From Ideonella_A sp963843805 (lineage in GTDB: Bacteria > Pseudomonadota > Gammaproteobacteria > Burkholderiales > Burkholderiaceae_C): 64,000 nucleotides of DNA. The first letter of the stretch is position 1, and the number at the start of each line of letters is the position of its first letter. Made by a program: the position numbers and the translations under genes. The notes beneath the pieces were generated by a model. The model saw only the letters and a list, made by a program, of their open reading frames with translations. It made no database searches and was not told the origin of the DNA. Shown piece after piece: positions 52,789-63,545 of this stretch. The stretch is from positions 248,001 to 312,000 of the forward strand of contig CAWJLY010000009.1 of assembly GCA_963843805.1 (NCBI GenBank), in the 5' to 3' direction.

Positions 52789-53256
52789 TCAACCCGGGAA
52801 GCGAAGGTTGACCTCGCTGGCCGACTTGCCCAGCTTGACCACCTGGCTACGTGTCTTGCCCTTGTAGGTGACCGCCACGGTGTAGCTGCCGGCTGGTGCG
52901 TTGATCATCACCCACGGGCCGACATCGGCCACGTCAAGGAGCGACTTGCTCTTGTCGCGCAGAATCAATTGGTCGGCAACGATGAATTCGCCGGTGCCCG
53001 CGCTGAGTACCACCTTCAACGGAAACTGGCCGCGCTGGGCCGCCATCTTCTGACGCTCCTCGTTGCCGGCGCCCCCGCTGATGAAGCTGGCACCACTGTT
53101 GCCTTGGCGAACTTCAAGCGTCGGCTGGGAGAGCGGCGCGGCCTGCGAAGCGATGGCGGCAGCAGTCTGCGGCGTCAGCGTTGTCTGTGCTGCAGTCCAA
53201 GGGCTGACGGTGGTGAGCAGGGCAGTGGCGAGCGCAAGGAAAACAGGCTTTTTCAT
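52789..53256 (-). CDS. Exported protein with carboxypeptidase-regulatory-like fold
   Basis: The 155-residue protein has a signal peptide (MKKPVFLALATALLTTVSPWTAA) and a C-terminal beta-rich part, WVMINAPAGSYTVAVTYKGKTRSQVVKLG, typical of carboxypeptidase-regulatory or DUF-type beta sandwiches. The function is unknown. Confidence 0.7.
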   Translation of the reverse strand: MKKPVFLALATALLTTVSPWTAAQTTLTPQTAAAIASQAAPLSQPTLEVRQGNSGASFISGGAGNEERQKMAAQRGQFPLKVVLSAGTGEFIVADQLILRDKSKSLLDVADVGPWVMINAPAGSYTVAVTYKGKTRSQVVKLGKSASEVNLRFPG

Positions 53257-53402
53257 GGCGATGACCAGGATGCTGAAGGCGCGATCTTGGGCGGCATCCG
53301 GCGAACGGTCAATCGGACGAAGCGGCTTGGCTTCGTCGGCTTTTGCCGACAAGAAAAACCCGGATGGACAATGCCTTCTTTTGCAAAGTCTCCCGACGCC
53401 GA

Positions 53403-54281
53403 ATGGCTCAATCCGACAACCTGCGCAGCATCGTTGCGATGCTGTTTGCGGTCGCCTTTTTTTCGATGATGGATACCGTGATGAAATTGCTGGTCGGCCA
53501 CTATCCTGCCTTGCAGGTGACCGCGCTGCGCGGTTTGTCGGCCTTGCCGCTTGTCATGGCCTACGTGGCATGGGGCGGCAGCGGGCCGAGCCTTTGGCGG
53601 GTACGTTGGCGGCTGCACCTGATTCGTGGTGCGTTCACCGTGTTGATGCTGACATTGTTTGCATTCGGCTTGCATAGCCTGCCGCTGGCTGAGGCCTACA
53701 CCCTGTTTTTCATCGCGCCACTGTTGATTACGCTGCTCTCGATTCCCGTCTTGAAGGAGCGAGTCGAGCGCGCTCATTGGCTGGCAATTGCCGCGGGCTT
53801 CGGCGGCGTGACCGTCGCCTTGCGCCCCAACAGCTCGGCATTTTTGTCGTTGGGTGCATTGGCGGTTCTCGGCGCGGCCTGCTGTTACGCGGGGTCGGCC
53901 ATTCTCGGGCGCTTGCTGACGCGAACCGATTCGAGCGCCAGCCTGGTGTTCTGGACCACGCTTGCGTTGGCTGTCGGAGGCAGCTTGCTCGCGCTGCCGG
54001 GTTGGGTGCCGATCCGCGGCGACGACCTGGCGCTGATAGGCGCACTGGCGGTGACCGGTTTTCTCGGCCAGATCGCGATCACCGAAGCGTTCAGGCATGG
54101 CCAGGCGTCGGTCGTGGCGCCGTTCGAATATACGGCGCTGGCCTGGGGCGTGGCGATCGACTGGCTGCTCTGGACCAGTTGGCCGACGCCGCAGACTTTG
54201 CTCGGTGGCGCCATCATCATCGCCAGTGGCGTTTTCCTGATCCGGCAGGAGCGCGTCAAGATGGCCGTATTGCCGCCGTGA
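53403..54281 (+). CDS. EamA/DMT-family transporter
   Basis: The 292-residue protein has ten membrane segments arranged as two EamA repeats (MMDTVMKLLVGHYPALQVTA, HSLPLAEAYTLFFIAPLL; second repeat TGFLGQIAITEAFRHG, APFEYTALAWGVAIDWLLW). It is probably an exporter of a small metabolite. In-frame starts at 53343 and 53364 lie upstream; 53403 places the first helix at a usual distance. Confidence 0.88.
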   Translation: MAQSDNLRSIVAMLFAVAFFSMMDTVMKLLVGHYPALQVTALRGLSALPLVMAYVAWGGSGPSLWRVRWRLHLIRGAFTVLMLTLFAFGLHSLPLAEAYTLFFIAPLLITLLSIPVLKERVERAHWLAIAAGFGGVTVALRPNSSAFLSLGALAVLGAACCYAGSAILGRLLTRTDSSASLVFWTTLALAVGGSLLALPGWVPIRGDDLALIGALAVTGFLGQIAITEAFRHGQASVVAPFEYTALAWGVAIDWLLWTSWPTPQTLLGGAIIIASGVFLIRQERVKMAVLPP

Positions 54282-54362
54282 GGCTGGGTGGTGGTAGCAA
54301 CTGTCGGCGCAATGGATTAGGCTGCGGACACGCTTCGCTCCGCACCGCCGAGTGTCAATACC

Positions 54363-55752
54363 ATGGCCATGATCGATCCTTCAACCCCCAGCCAACCGCC
54401 CGCGCCCGAACAAGCGCCTGAACTGGCCGCGGACGGCACCCCCGTCAGAGAGGTCACGATCGCCGAAGCGCTGGAAATCGGCAAGGATCTGCAACGTCGC
54501 AAGCAGCTCGAACAAGCAGAGGAAATCTACCTGGCGGTACTGGCGCAACGTGCCCAAAGAGGGCAATGCACTCAATTACCTCGGCATCCTGCGCCACCAG
54601 CAAGGCCGCAACGACGAAGCCCTGGGGCTGATCGCCCTGGCGATCGACGCGATGCCCGTAGAACCCGGACCCTGGCTCAATCTCGCCAATGTGCAGATGG
54701 AATGCGGCTTCTACGACGATGCGACCAAGTCGTTGCAACGGGTGATCGACCTCGCGCCGACCCGTGTCACGGCCTACAACAACCTGGGCGTTCTGCATAC
54801 CCGGCAAGGTCATTGGCAGCAGGCCGAAGAAAACCTGGTGCGGGCCATCGAGCTCGATCCGACGGTCACCTATCTGCATTTCAATCTCGCCAACCTGTGT
54901 TTTTGCACCGGCCGGTTTCGGGAGGCGACCGAACATGGACTGAAGGCGCTGGGACTGGACCCCGGCAACAGCGCCGCGATCGGTCTGCTCAGCCAGTCGC
55001 TGTTCCACAATGGAGAGCATGAGCGTGCCATCAAGCTGCTGCAGCAGTGGGCCGCCGACGAGCCCGGCAATCCACGCCCGCTTCACCATCTGGCAGCCGC
55101 AGGTGTCGGCGAGATACCGGATCGTGCATCCAATGCCTATGTCGAAACGGTCTTCGACAATTTCGCCGCCTCGTTCGATGCCAAGCTCGAAAGTCTGGGT
55201 TACCGCGCACCGGCACTGGTATCTGACGCGCTGATTGCGCAAGCCGCGACACGTCCCCGCGATGGCGTGATACTCGATGCGGGCTGTGGCACCGGGCTGT
55301 GCGGGCCGCTGCTGCGACCGCTCGGCCGTCGCCTCGAAGGCGTCGATCTGTCGGCCGGCATGTTGGCGCGTGCGAAAGCCCGCAGCTGCTACGACGAGCT
55401 TCATCACGCCGAGCTGACAGAATTCTTGACTCGTTCACCAGGCTGCTTCGATCTTGTCGCCTGCGCCGACACGCTGGTCTATTTCGGTCGGCTCGACGAA
55501 TTGTTTGCGGCACTGTCGACCGCCATGCGACCGGGCGCGGTTTTCTCCGCCAGCGCCGAAGCGTTGCTGACCGACGACATCGACCATGTGCTTGAATTGC
55601 ACGGCCGTTATTCGCACTCTGCTGCTTATCTGCGCGCCGCCTTGCAGCGCAACGGCCTGAAGATGGTGGCCATCGAGCAGGCTGTGTTGCGTCGCGAAGG
55701 CCGTGACCTCGTGCAGGGATGGGTCTTCTCGGCGATCAAGGCGGCGCACTGA
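54363..55752 (+). CDS. TPR-repeat methyltransferase (apparent frameshift)
   Basis: About 462 residues: a TPR array (LNYLGILRHQQGRNDEAL, YNNLGVLHTRQGHWQQAE, LHFNLANLCFCTGRFREA) then a SAM-dependent methyltransferase domain with motif I LDAGCGTGLCGPLL and CADTLVYFGRL. One extra C near 54549 (GCGCAACGTGCCC) breaks the N-terminus; removing it joins LAVLAQ to VPKEGNALNYL. The 3' end overlaps the convergent FMN reductase gene by 17 bases. The acceptor is unknown. Confidence 0.88.
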
Positions 55753-56338
55753 GGCGCCCGGGCTGCGTACGCAGCACCGTGTCGGCGAACCAGGCAACCT
55801 CTCGGCCCACCGTTTCGCAGGCCTGCAGCGCAGCCGGATCGGCATCGGGACTTTCCTTGCTGCCGAACGGCTGTGACGACGTCAGCAGCGTCGCGCCATA
55901 CGGAGTCGGCCAGCCGCGCAACGCGTGAACCAGCGCGCGCATCGAGATCAGCGTGGTGCCCATCGCTTGCGCGCCGTCGGCACAGACGATCAGGCCCACT
56001 GCGCGATTCTCGAAATAGGGCGGCGAATCATCACGCGTGTCCTCGATGAAGTCGATTGCATTTTTCACCAGGCCCGAGATGCCACCGTGGTACGACGGGC
56101 TGGCGATGATCACGCCGTGCGCGCGGCGAACGGCAGCAACCAGCGCCAGCGCCTGCTCGCTGCGTTCCGGACGGCTCGGGTCGTACGATTCGGTCGGCAT
56201 CGCGCCGGCACCGAAAACCTCGGTATCGCAGCCGAGTGTCTGTGCATGAGCCAACGCTGCGATCAACGCGCGCTCGGTCGTCGACCCCGGCCGGGTCGTG
56301 CCGCCGATGCCGACGATGAATGGGCGCTCGATACTCAT
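55736..56338 (-). CDS. NADPH-dependent FMN reductase-family flavoprotein
   Basis: The 200-residue protein has the flavodoxin-like fold of SsuE/ArsH/YieF relatives: VGIGGTTRPGSTTERAL, SPSYHGGISGLVKNAIDF and AMGTTLISMRALVHALRG. It probably reduces FMN or quinones with NAD(P)H. Confidence 0.88.
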   Translation of the reverse strand: MSIERPFIVGIGGTTRPGSTTERALIAALAHAQTLGCDTEVFGAGAMPTESYDPSRPERSEQALALVAAVRRAHGVIIASPSYHGGISGLVKNAIDFIEDTRDDSPPYFENRAVGLIVCADGAQAMGTTLISMRALVHALRGWPTPYGATLLTSSQPFGSKESPDADPAALQACETVGREVAWFADTVLRTQPGRLSAPP

Positions 56339-56515
56339 GGACTGCCTTGTAATGATGGTTCACCCCGCGCTGTCGGCCTCGCCGGTTGGCCGCGCGTGGC
56401 ACAAATTCAATCGCGCAGCTACGCGGCGATCCCGGTTCGAGTGTAAAAGACCGCCCGCACCGATGTGGCCGGCCCTTGATCGACCGCCCGCGTTTCAGGC
56501 CCGGCGGCAGCCGCT

Positions 56516-58370
56516 TCAGGCCAGCGACGGTGTGGTGCGCAGCACTTCCTCGACGGTGGTCACGCCTTCGGCCACTTTCATGATCCCGGCCAACCTGCAG
56601 CGGGCGCATGCCGGCAGCAATCGCGTGTTTGCGCAGGCGGACGAAATCGGGCTGTGGATGGATCGCGTTGCGCGCTGTGTCGTCGACCAGCAGCAATTCG
56701 TACAGGCCGGCGCGGCCACGGTAGCCGGTCATCCGGCAATCCAGGCAACCAACTGCCTTGTGCGGGCGAACTCCGCCGTTCAGCGTCCACGGCGCAATCA
56801 GTTCCTGCAGGCTGTCGCGGCTGGTTGCGGGATCGGGTTGCCTGCAGCTCGGGCACAAGGTGCGGACCAGCCGCTGCGCCAGCACCCCGATCACGGTGGC
56901 CGAAATCATGTAGGGCGGCACGCCGAGGTCGAGCAGCCGGGTGATCGCCTGCGCCGAATCGTTGGTGTGCAAGGTGCTGAACACCAGGTGCCCGGTCAAC
57001 GCGGCCTGGATGGCCATCTCGGCGGTCGGCAGGTCGCGGATTTCGCCCACCATGATGATGTCCGGATCCTGTCGCATCAGGGCGCGCAATCCTTCGGCGA
57101 AGCCGAGGTCGATCGACGGCTGCACCTGGGTCTGGTTGAGCGCCGGCTGGATCATCTCGATCGGATCTTCGACCGTGCAGACGTTGACTTCGTCGGTTGC
57201 CAGCCGGCGCAGCGTCGCATACAAGGTGGTTGTCTTGCCCGATCCGGTCGGACCGGTGACCAGGATGATGCCGTGCGGCTGCGCAACCAGGGCTTCCCAG
57301 CGTTTGCCGTCATGGCTGCCGAATCCGAGCGCCTCCATCGGCTTGATCGTGGTGTCGGGGTCGAAGATGCGCATCACCATCTTTTCGCCGAAGGCGGTCG
57401 GCAGCGTCGACAGCCGCATCTCGACCTCATCGCCGGCCGGGTTGCGCGTCTTGATGCGGCCGTCCAGCGGACGGCGCTTTTCGATCACGTCCATCCGGCC
57501 GAGCAGCTTGATGCGCGCGATCATCGCGTTCATCACCCCGGGCGGCAACTGGTAGACGGTGTGCATCACGCCGTCGATCCGGAAACGGATCACGCTGAGG
57601 TCGCGCCGCGGCTCGAGGTGGATGTCGCTGGCACGCTGGTCGAAAGCGTATTGCCACAACCAGTCGACCACCTGCACCACGCCCTGGTCGTCGGCGTCGA
57701 GCTGTTTGGTGCTGCGACCGAGCTCGACCAGTTGCTCGAAACTGGCCACCACCGAGGTGCCTTCGCCACTCTTGATGGCCGCGCGAACCGAGCGCGACAG
57801 CGTGTAGAACTCGGTGGTGTATTTTTGCAGTTCGGGCGGGCTGGAGACCACCAGCCGCACCGCCTTGTGGGTGTGGGCCTCGATTTCTGGCACCCATTCG
57901 GTGTCGAAAGGTTCGCAGGTCGCGATGGTGATATCGCGCAGACCGACCTGCAGCGGCAGTGCGCGGCGGCGCTCGGCGTAGCTGATCGACATCACCTCGG
58001 CAACCCGGCCGACATCGACTTTCAGCGGATCGATCCGCAGATAGGTCATCGCGCTGCGCAGGGCCAGCCATTCGGTCAGCGCTTCGACGTCGAGCAGCCG
58101 GCCGTTGCCAGCATGCTGCAGCCCGGCATTGCCCAGGCGCACCAGCGGATGTTGCGCGCTGTCGCCGGCGGCAAAGCGCTTGGCGGTGCGCATCGCATCG
58201 TCGGCGCTCAACACGCCGTCGTGGCGCAACCAATTCAGCAGGATCCGCCAGTCGAGCGGGCCGCGGTGCGTCGCCGCCGCTGCGTTGCCGGCCGGCGGCG
58301 ACTTGGCCGGCGGCGGCACGGCTGCGGCGCTGGCAGATGGCATGGTGTCGGACTCGGGCATGGTTTTCAT
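56516..58370 (-). CDS. GspE/PilB/MshE-type secretion ATPase (apparent frameshift near 3' end)
   Basis: About 617 residues: an N-terminal MshEN-like domain, then VVQVVDWLWQYAFDQRASDIHLEP, Walker A GPTGSGKTTT, Asp box (CTVEDPIE), Walker B MVGEIRD, His box (FSTLHTND) and a tetracysteine metal motif (CPSC and CLDC). One break near 56595 moves the C-terminus (LAGIMKVAEGVTTVEEVL) to another frame. It would power a type II secretion or type IV pilus system, but no other such gene is in the window. The start ATG 58370 overlaps the upstream gene by 4 bases. Confidence 0.92.
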
Positions 58371-59245
58371 GTTCCTGTGCGTCGGCGGACGGCCGATGGT
58401 GACGCATCCTGTGCGCCTGTAGTCGCCATTTCGCCGTTTGACGCCGGCAGCGCCCGCAACATGCGCAGCCATTTGCGCGCCGGCAATCGCGTTCTGACCT
58501 CGATATTGTCGGCCCGCTGAGCGAGTACCTGAGCCGGCGGCCACTCGCCGCCCTGCAGCGCGATGACGATGGTATTGCCTTCACGGGTCGGGCGCAGGCT
58601 CTTGACGGTTCCGCTCGGGAAGGCCTGGGCAATCCGGCTGGCGCTGGCCTCGAAGCTGGCGTCACGGCCGAACAGGTTGACCGTCATCACGCCGCCGACT
58701 GCAAGCAGCGCTGCGCAATCGCGGTAGAAGTCGGCGCTGTCGAGCGCCGGGCTGGCTGCGTCGTGGTCGTAGAGGTCGACGCACAGAATGTCGGCGGCAC
58801 GATGGTTCGCCGGATCGGCGGCGTAGCGGGCGGCATCGGCTTCGATCACCGCGAGGCGTGCGCCGTCGGGCGGCAAGGCAAACCACAGCCGACATGCGTC
58901 GATCACCGAGCGATTGATCTCGACGGCGACGGTCGGCATGCCGAGTGTGAGGTGAGAAAAGCGCGTGATGGTGGCTGCGCCGAGTCCGAATTGCAGGGCG
59001 CGAACATCGGCCCACGCATCGGCGGCGTCGCTTGCGGCCTCCGGTCGCAACAGCAGCCAGACCAGCATGCGTTGCACATATTCGAGTTCGATCGCCTGCG
59101 GTTTGCGAATTCGCATCGCGCCCTGCACCCACGGCGTGCCGAGGTGCAGATAACGGACCCCGCTGAATTCGGACAAGGTGGCGGGCTCCAGCGGCGTCGG
59201 CTTGATTCGCCGCGAGCTGGTGGATCGGGAGCTGCGCTGTGCCAT
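58367..59245 (-). CDS. Spermidine-synthase-like methyltransferase-fold protein
   Basis: The 292-residue protein resembles SpeE-like proteins: RALQFGLGAATITRF (motif I region), VAVEINRSVIDACR and DILCVDLYDHD. It lacks the clear polyamine GGGDG motif, so the true substrate may differ. The ATGA overlap with the secretion ATPase start suggests one operon. Confidence 0.78.
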   Translation of the reverse strand: MAQRSSRSTSSRRIKPTPLEPATLSEFSGVRYLHLGTPWVQGAMRIRKPQAIELEYVQRMLVWLLLRPEAASDAADAWADVRALQFGLGAATITRFSHLTLGMPTVAVEINRSVIDACRLWFALPPDGARLAVIEADAARYAADPANHRAADILCVDLYDHDAASPALDSADFYRDCAALLAVGGVMTVNLFGRDASFEASASRIAQAFPSGTVKSLRPTREGNTIVIALQGGEWPPAQVLAQRADNIEVRTRLPARKWLRMLRALPASNGEMATTGAQDASPSAVRRRTGT

Positions 59246-59257
59246 GGCCGCGTCAGC

Positions 59258-60094
59258 TCACCCGATTTCCAGACCACGCAGGCGCGGCAATGCCTGCAGC
59301 GCATTGTCGGTCGTCTGCTCGGCCAGCGCGTCGACCGGGATGCCACGCAGGGCAGCCAGGTCGGCAGCAATGCGCGGCAATTGCGCCGGTTCGTTGCGCG
59401 CCTGCCGTGGGTTGCCATCGGCTGCTCGAACGGCGGCCGTCCGATACAGCCAGTGCGGCGGAATGTCGGGTGAATCGGTTTCCATCACGATCGCGTCGGC
59501 TGGCAATGAACCAGCCAGCCGGCGCAGTTGCAGCGCGCGGTCGAAGGTCATGGCACCGCCGAAGCCGAGCTTGAAGCCCAATTCGACAAACATGCCGGCT
59601 TGCTGTGTGCTGCCGTTGAAGGCATGGGCGATGCCGCCGATGGCGCCGCGCCCGGCATGACGGCGCAGATGTTTGAGCAGCGTATCGGCCGAGCGCCGGA
59701 CGTGCAGCAGCACCGGCAATTCATGGCGTCGCGCCAGCGCCAGCTGCTCCGCATAAAAATGCTCCTGCCGCTCACGCGACAGGCCGGGGATGAAGTGGTC
59801 GATACCGATCTCGCCGACCGCGACCAGCCGCGGGTCATCGCGGTGACGCAGCAGCTCGGCATCGAGCATGGCAAGATCGTCGTCGGCGGCGCGGTCGACA
59901 CACAGCGGGTGAATGCCCAATGCGTAGGCCAGCTTGAAGCGGTGCGCCAGTTCGCGCACCGTCGCCAGGTTGTTCACGTCGACCGCCGGCAGCACCATCT
60001 GTCGCACGCCGACGGCAGCGGCGCGGGCCACCACATCAGCCCGGTCGGTATCGAATTCGCCCGCATCGAGATGGCAGTGTGTATCGATCCACAT
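59258..60094 (-). CDS. tatD: TatD-family deoxyribonuclease
   Basis: The 278-residue metal hydrolase has WIDTHCHLD, YALGIHPLCVD, AVGEIGIDHF, LLHVRRSADTLL, HAFNGSTQQA and METDSPDIPP, the complete TatD ligand set. The frame is intact. It is divergent from the protease gene, with about 180 bases between. Confidence 0.93.
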   Translation of the reverse strand: MWIDTHCHLDAGEFDTDRADVVARAAAVGVRQMVLPAVDVNNLATVRELAHRFKLAYALGIHPLCVDRAADDDLAMLDAELLRHRDDPRLVAVGEIGIDHFIPGLSRERQEHFYAEQLALARRHELPVLLHVRRSADTLLKHLRRHAGRGAIGGIAHAFNGSTQQAGMFVELGFKLGFGGAMTFDRALQLRRLAGSLPADAIVMETDSPDIPPHWLYRTAAVRAADGNPRQARNEPAQLPRIAADLAALRGIPVDALAEQTTDNALQALPRLRGLEIG

Positions 60095-60276
60095 GGGCGC
60101 ATCATGCCTCGGCTGCGCCGGATGCCCGCGCCGGATGACGGGAATCCACGGCCGTGATACTGTGGCGTCGTCAAATTCCGTGTCGCCTGGTTGCCAGACG
60201 GGCCAGTGCAGGTCAGCCCGGCAGACCGGGATTCGCAGCCGATGGACCCATCCCAGCAACCCTCAAGGATCCGGCG

Positions 60277-61288
60277 ATGAAAAAGGCCCCGCTTTACAGC
60301 CGATCGCCGCGCCGCCAGCCGATCGCCTCGGTCGAACCCGATGCTGCTCGCCCAGCGCCTGGCCAGGTTGCCGAAACCGGGTCCGAACTGCCACCTGCCA
60401 GGCCCACTGGCTGGCGCAACCGGCTGGCCCGCCACGAGCGCTGGATGTGGGCGCTGGCGATGTTGGCGATGCTGGGTCTGGTATTCGTGATCGCCCGCGG
60501 TCCGGCTCGGCAACCGGCGTACACCGCCAAACAGATCGATGCCCTGGTCAGGCAATCGCTCGACGAGAAGCCGCTGCCGTCGCAGACCACCAAGGCCTAT
60601 CAGGCGATTCGCGGCTCGGTCGTCAGGGTACTCGGCTTGATGACCGAAGGAGATGAAGGCGACGACAACGGCCCGCCCTCGGCCCACGGTGGCGGCGACA
60701 AGCAGAAGTCGGCCGCGGCAACCGGCAAGGGTGCCGACGGGAGCCCGGTCGAACGCGGCATCGGCAGTGGTGTCGTCATCATCGACAACGGCACCATCCT
60801 GACCAATCTGCATGTGGTGCAGGGTGCAAGGCGGATCAAGGTGACGTTTGCAGACGGCCATGTGTCGGACGCCCAGGTCATCAGTGTGCAACCCGCCAAC
60901 GACTTGGCGGTGCTGCGCGCCAAAAGCATTCCCGACGATCTGCAGGCGGCCACGATGCGATCCACCGCCGATCTGCTGCCCGGCGACGAGGTGCTGGCTG
61001 TCGGTTTTCCGTTCGGCATCGGGCCTTCGGTTTCATCCGGCGTGGTCTTCGGGTCTGAAGCGCGAGTTCAATTCGCCGGACGGCCAGCAGACCATCACCA
61101 ACCTGATCCAGTTCGATGCGGCGGCCAACCCGGGCAATTCGGGTGGTCCGCTGGTCACCAACGACGGCGCGGTGGTCGGCATCGTCACCGCGATCCTCAA
61201 CCCGACGCGGCAGCGCACGTTCATCGGCATCGGCTTTGCGGTGCCGATCGAAAACGCCGCAGCCGGAGCCGGCATGCCACCGTTCTGA
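60277..61288 (+). CDS. HtrA-like (S1C) membrane-anchored serine protease without PDZ (apparent frameshift)
   Basis: About 336 residues: N-terminal cytoplasmic part, one membrane helix (ALAMLAMLGLVFVIARG), and a trypsin-like domain with the triad His (TNLHVVQG), Asp (NDLAVLR) and Ser (PGNSGGPL). One extra T near 61050 breaks the frame between SGVV and SGLKREF. It ends at GIGFAVPIENAAAG, where DegP/DegQ would continue into PDZ domains, so no PDZ is present. Confidence 0.87.
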
Positions 61289-61325
61289 CCGATCAACCTT
61301 CTCCACTCACCACCCAGGGATGCCG

Positions 61326-62333
61326 ATGTCTTCTGCCGCTGCCACCGACGCCAACGGAGCGCCGACCGCCAACTCGCTGATGGAGCAGGTGCTCTATGAA
61401 GTCAAGCGGGTCGTCGTCGGCCAGGATTATTTTCTCGAACGGGTGATGATCGCGGTGCTGGCACAGGGCCATCTGCTGGTCGAGGGCGTTCCCGGGCTGG
61501 CCAAGACGCTGACAGTCAAGACCCTGGCATCGACGCTGCGCGGCTCGTTCAAGCGGATCCAGTTCACCCCTGATCTGGTGCCCGCAGACCTGATCGGCAC
61601 CCGCATCTACCACCCGAAAACCGGCGAGTTCGCCACCTCGCTCGGCCCGGTGTTTGCCAATCTGCTGCTGGCCGACGAAATCAACCGCGCGCCGGCCAAG
61701 GTGCAGAGCGCCTTGCTCGAGGTGATGCAGGAGCGCCAGGTCACGATTGCCGGCGAAACCCACCTCGTGCCGTCACCGTTTCTGGTGATGGCCACGCAAA
61801 ACCCGATCGAGACCGAAGGCACCTACCCGCTGCCCGAGGCGCAGGTCGACCGCTTCATGATGAAGGTGCTGGTCGACTATCCGAGCGAGGAAGAAGAATT
61901 CGTCATTGCCCAACGCGTTACCGGCCCGGCCACGGCAGTGATGGCGGTGGCCAGCATGGGTCAGCTGGCCGAGTTGCAGCAGGAGTGCCGCAAGGTTTAT
62001 GTCGACCCGTCGCTGATCCAGTATGCGGTGAAGGTTGTCAGCGCAACCCGGCGGCCCGACAAATACGAACTGGCTGATCTGCAATCCTTCATCACCTACG
62101 GCGCGAGCCCGCGGGCCACCATCGGCCTGATCGAGGGCGCCCGTGCGCTGGCCTTCATGCGCGGGCGCAGTTATGCGCTGCCCGAGGACATGACGGTGCT
62201 GATTCCCGATGTGCTGCGGCACCGGCTGGTGCTGAGCTACGAGGCGCTGGCCGAGGGGCATGACGCCGATGCGCTGATCCAGCGCATCATCAAGAAGATC
62301 CCGGTGCCCGAGAAGCCGCTGGCGCATGCTTGA
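61326..62333 (+). CDS. MoxR-family AAA+ ATPase
   Basis: The 335-residue ATPase has Walker A GVPGLAKT, Walker B LLLADEINRAPAK, sensor region PSPFLVMATQNPIETEGTYPLPEAQ and the lid domain. MoxR ATPases act as chaperones for metal-centre or complex assembly together with DUF58 and von Willebrand A proteins, which follow here. ATG 61326 has AGGGA at good distance; ATG 61320 is an alternative. Confidence 0.93.
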   Translation: MSSAAATDANGAPTANSLMEQVLYEVKRVVVGQDYFLERVMIAVLAQGHLLVEGVPGLAKTLTVKTLASTLRGSFKRIQFTPDLVPADLIGTRIYHPKTGEFATSLGPVFANLLLADEINRAPAKVQSALLEVMQERQVTIAGETHLVPSPFLVMATQNPIETEGTYPLPEAQVDRFMMKVLVDYPSEEEEFVIAQRVTGPATAVMAVASMGQLAELQQECRKVYVDPSLIQYAVKVVSATRRPDKYELADLQSFITYGASPRATIGLIEGARALAFMRGRSYALPEDMTVLIPDVLRHRLVLSYEALAEGHDADALIQRIIKKIPVPEKPLAHA

Positions 62334-62359
62334 GGGCGTCGAGATGATCACCGGCTGCT

Positions 62360-62480
62360 GGCCCCCATCCCCGCTTCCGCCCAGCGGGGGGAGGGGCCAG
62401 CCATGCAAGCGCCACGTTCGTGCACCTCGCTCAGTCACATCCCTTTCTCCGCTGGGCGAAGGTTGGGATGGGGGCGGGCT
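62360..62480. repeat. Family B inverted repeat pair (copies 3 and 4)
   Basis: Two elements in opposite orientation: 62360-62401 (GCCCCCATCCCCGCTTCCGC, then AGCGGGGGGAGGGGCC) and 62441-62480 (CTTTCTCCGCTGGGCGAAGG, then TTGGGATGGGGGCGGG). They fill the gap between moxR and the DUF58 gene. Confidence 0.8.
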
Positions 62481-62486
62481 CTACCG

Positions 62487-63516
62487 ATGACAACCGCCGC
62501 CACCCCGCAAAGTCGAAACCTCCGACACCTTGCTGCGCCGCCTCGAATGGACGGTGCTGCGCCGCCTCGACGGCCAGTTGCAAGGCAACCACCGCACACT
62601 TTGGCGCGGCGGCGGTCTCGATCTGGCCGACCTGCGCGAATACCAGCATCACGACGACGTCCGCCACATCGACTGGAACGTCACCGCCCGCTTGCAGATT
62701 CCCCATGTGCGCCAGTTCACCGAAGACCGCGAACTGAGTGCCTGGTTCCTGGTCGATCTGAGCGGCAGCGTCGATTTCGGCTCCGACCTGCAAACCAAGA
62801 AGCGGGTGGCGCGTGAGTTCGTCGGCGTGCTGGCGCGCATGCTCACACGGCACGGCAACCGGGTCGGTGCGCTGCTTTACGGCGACAAGGTCGATGCGGT
62901 GTTGCCCGCGCGTGGCGGTCGGCAACAGGTGTTGCAGCTGCTTCAGTTGATCGACAAACGCGGCGCTGAAACGTCGGCAGCCAAGCAGCAGGCGACCCAG
63001 CTGTCGCAGCTGCTGCAAGCGGCGCAGAAGATCATCAAACGGCGCAGCAGCCTGTTTGTGATCTCCGATTTCATCAGCGCCCCAGGCTGGCACGAACTGC
63101 TGGGCCGGCTCGCGCTGCGCCACGAAGTGACGGCCGTGCGGCTGTTCGATCCGCTTGAAATGGAACTGCCCGATATCGGCTTGTTGACGATGCGCGATGC
63201 CGAAACCGGCGACGAACTGGTGGTCGATACCTCCGACCGCGGTTTTCGCAAACGCTACGCCGCTGCGGCCTCGCGCCGCGAAACCGAACTGCGCAGCGCG
63301 CTCGGCCGTGCCGGTGTCGATACGCTCGAGTTGGCCACCAACGACGATCTGCTCGACGCCATCCTGCGCTTTGCCGATCTGCGCAAGCAGCGCAGCCGGC
63401 TGGCTGCAGGTGGCGGCGCGCCGACCCATCTGCAATCGCTGGCCGATTCACGGCGCATGGCGGCGGGGAATACCGCACCAGCCGTCAAGTCGCCATCTGC
63501 CGCTTCTGCGCGCTGA
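62487..63516 (+). CDS. DUF58 domain protein (apparent frameshift at 5' end)
   Basis: About 342 residues with the DUF58/vWA-like core: REYQHHDDVRHIDWNVTARL, ELSAWFLVDLSGSVDFGS and a C-terminal FVISDFISAPGW. ATG 62487 gives MTTAATPQS and then one extra C (near 62508) shifts the frame; removing it joins ETSDTLLRRLEW. A TTG at 62530 would avoid the break. DUF58 proteins work with MoxR ATPases. Confidence 0.88.
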
Positions 63517-63545
63517 GCGTCAACCCCGCTCGCGCCCCCGCTGCC

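Noticed and set aside
56298..58520. 740-codon plus-strand open frame opposite the secretion ATPase
   Set aside because: The ATPase on the minus strand has all catalytic motifs; this frame has none.
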